Source: Deinococci bacterium
GTDB taxonomy: Bacteria > Deinococcota > Deinococci > Deinococcales > Trueperaceae
Assembly (NCBI GenBank): GCA_030149325.1
Contig: JASBRS010000045.1
Location: 1 to 64,000 of the forward strand
DNA length: 64,000 nucleotides
Direction: 5' to 3'
The first letter of the stretch is position 1, and each line of letters begins with the position of its first letter. Below are positions 62,703 through 64,000 of the stretch, piece after piece. The position numbers were made by a program, and so were the translations under genes. The notes under the pieces were generated by a model, which did not search any database, had not been told where the DNA came from, and saw only the letters and a program-made list of their open reading frames with translations.

Positions 62703-62758
62703 CGCCGCCTCCTCGCTCCGCCGCGTCCGCGGCGTGCGGTCAGTCTAGCGTCGGAGCG

Positions 62759-63427
62759 TCAGGCGGGCGAGGACGGCAGTCCCATCAGGGCGTCCTCGAT
62801 GGCGGTGTCGCCGGCCACGATGTCGAAGGCCTGGCGCTCGGCCACGCCCAGGCGCAGCGCCGCCACGGCCACGCGCGCCACGTCGGCGCGGGCCACCGTG
62901 CCGCCGGGCTCGAGCCCCACGCCGAGCGTCACCCTGCCGGAGGCCCCGTCGTCCGTGAGGGCGGCCGGCCTGAGGATGGTCCAGTCCATCGAGCTGGCGA
63001 TCAGCGCCTGCTCGGCCTTGCGCTTCGCCTCCAGGAACGGTCGGATCCCCTCCGGGTAGGCCTCGGGCCGCTCCGTGCCCATCGAGCTCACGAGCAGGAA
63101 GCGCAGGCACCGCGCCTCCTCGGCCGCGCGGATCAGGCGTACCGTCCACAGGTGGTCGACGGCGTCGGCGTCCTCGGGTTGGGTGGCACCGATGGTGCAG
63201 ATGACGGCGTCGACGTCGGCGAAGGCATCGGCCAACGACACCGCCTGTTCGTCCGAGCCCGCCTCGGAAACGTCGATCAGGACGGGATCGGCCCCGAACG
63301 CCCCCACCCCGCCGCGCTGTTCCGGCCGGCGCACCATGCCGCGCACCGGCCCGACGTTGGCGGCCAGCATCAAGCGCAGCACGTGGGCGCCCGTCCTCCC
63401 GGCTGCTCCGACTACGAGCGTGTTCAT
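62759..63427 (-). CDS. NAD(P)-binding atypical SDR (NmrA/UDP-sugar epimerase-like)
   Basis: A 222-residue Rossmann protein. The cofactor loop is VVGAAGRTGAHV (about 5), with VICTIGATQ (about 73) and WTILRPAALTDDG (about 145). There is no YxxxK motif, placing it in the atypical SDR group that includes quinone reductases and redox sensors. ATG 63427 puts MNTLVVGAAG at the start, as expected; the longer track ORF runs into the intergenic region. TATGCC lies 6 bases upstream, a poor leaderless -10. Confidence 0.9.
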   Translation of the reverse strand: MNTLVVGAAGRTGAHVLRLMLAANVGPVRGMVRRPEQRGGVGAFGADPVLIDVSEAGSDEQAVSLADAFADVDAVICTIGATQPEDADAVDHLWTVRLIRAAEEARCLRFLLVSSMGTERPEAYPEGIRPFLEAKRKAEQALIASSMDWTILRPAALTDDGASGRVTLGVGLEPGGTVARADVARVAVAALRLGVAERQAFDIVAGDTAIEDALMGLPSSPA

Positions 63428-63756
63428 GGCTCGGGCATACCACGTTCGCGAGGGGCGCACCGTGCGCTCGACCCATCTGCGCGACCGTGCGGGTCCCGGG
63501 GCTGGCGTCCCCCGCAGGCACGCCCGGCTCGAGCCGGGCGTCACATACGGAGCCCGGCCTCCGGGAGCATGCTGGAGGCGAGCCCGCGGAACCCATCTAC
63601 GACTGGGGTTGGGGGGTGGTCTGTGACCCGCGCAGTCGTCCGAGGTGGGGCCGGCCGTCGCGTCGCTAGCATCCCGTAGCAGGCCCGTACAGCACGTCCT
63701 AGCCACCACAACCGTTGCTGGATCGTTGCGGCAGGACCGCAAGGAAGAGGAGTCCT
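63428..63756. other. intergenic region with a 22-base palindrome
   Basis: 329 bases between divergent genes. A perfect 22-base palindrome (63520-63541, half-site ACGCCCGGCTC) sits in the middle, followed by GC-rich inverted sequence. It could be an operator or a cruciform. No promoter could be fixed. Confidence 0.4.
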
Positions 63757-64000
63757 ATGGGACACCGCATCCTACGCGCGACGTGGCTGGCGCTGCTCCT
63801 GGCGATGTTCCTGGGCGTCGTGCTGGCGAGGGGGCCCGTCACCGTCTACGGCGTCACCATGCAGTGCACGCAACTCGAAGCGGGGTACGACCTCCAGTGC
63901 ATGGTCGAACCGTCGACCCGGGGGACGGCCTCGGCGAGGGCGTGGCTGCAGGACGGCGTGCTCACCGTCGAGGGCGCGTACTACGCCCTGAACACCCCGG
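63757..64000 (+). CDS. secreted protein, unknown (partial, runs off right edge)
   Basis: 81 codons are visible. The signal peptide (about 1-25) has a hydrophobic LALLLAMFLGVVLA core and no lipobox. The mature part starts RGPVTVYGVTMQC and is beta-like with two nearby cysteines. AAGAGGAG lies 6 bases before the ATG. No family recognised from the fragment. Confidence 0.7.
   Translation, partial: MGHRILRATWLALLLAMFLGVVLARGPVTVYGVTMQCTQLEAGYDLQCMVEPSTRGTASARAWLQDGVLTVEGAYYALNTP

Noticed and set aside
1-64000. Mobile element or recent transfer
   Set aside because: No transposase, integrase, tRNA-linked attachment site or clear drop in GC was seen. The AT-richer spots (4990, 24650, 48350, 59715) are promoter regions.

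Overview
The window is 64 kb of very GC-rich, gene-dense bacterial chromosome. Four observations suggest a member of the Deinococcota, perhaps near Truepera: (1) secreted ABC solute-binding proteins end their signal peptides in an AxA-Q type site instead of a lipobox; (2) many genes look leaderless, with a TAnnnT -10 element 5-7 bases before the start codon; (3) other genes carry strong GGAGG ribosome sites and GTG or TTG starts are common; (4) fasciclin, ClC, UgpB-like and PepF genes sit in a plasmid-free, phage-free setting. This assignment is inference from style, not from a marker gene. No rRNA, tRNA, CRISPR array, insertion sequence or prophage was recognised.

Layout. 1-6 kb: thiI (cut by the left edge), a ClC antiporter, a CE7 esterase and a secreted fasciclin protein. 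6-20 kb: a cell-wall amino-sugar salvage region. It holds anmK with an AmiE-like serine hydrolase, a dipeptide-type ABC importer (binding protein and two permeases), a fused NamZ-type exo-muramidase/BadF-type sugar kinase, a sugar ABC importer, a GntR/UTRA regulator, murQ and a SIS-family sugar-phosphate isomerase/deaminase. 20-30 kb: a membrane-anchored unknown, a patatin phospholipase, a large 7TM/PAS/GAF sensor, and divergent from it a GldA / GldF-GldG fusion / DUF4340 export-type ABC operon. 30-41 kb: a UgpBAE-like importer, HAD hydrolase, pgi, a 14-TM MFS exporter, DinB, a secreted carboxylesterase and a DUF302 protein under a CsoR-like operator. 41-50 kb: two lipoproteins, a diguanylate cyclase, a methyltransferase, and a small ArsR-type/membrane/YbjQ operon. 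50-64 kb: PepF, two MFS transporters, cupin, OsmC, a CcoG/FixG-like polyferredoxin with a Met-rich tail divergent from a FixH/YtkA-like protein, SDR, cytochrome P450 with a divergent TetR gene, M20 peptidase, aldo/keto reductase, an NAD(P)-binding protein and a secreted partial gene at the right edge.

How the main genes fit together. Murein fragments would enter through the sugar and dipeptide importers. The AmiE-like hydrolase would remove peptides. The NamZ domain would split MurNAc-GlcNAc inside the cell, and the fused kinase would phosphorylate the freed amino sugars. AnmK would handle anhydro-MurNAc from the cell's own turnover. MurQ turns MurNAc-6-P into GlcNAc-6-P, and the SIS enzyme would act on GlcN-6-P. 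NagA and every importer ATPase are missing from the window and must be elsewhere. The fused muramidase-kinase and its place in this pathway are the most unusual observation here.

Regulatory style. All three importers have a strong hairpin just after the binding-protein gene. At least eight genes have the leaderless signature. Two related inverted repeats about 9 kb apart suggest a dispersed intergenic element.
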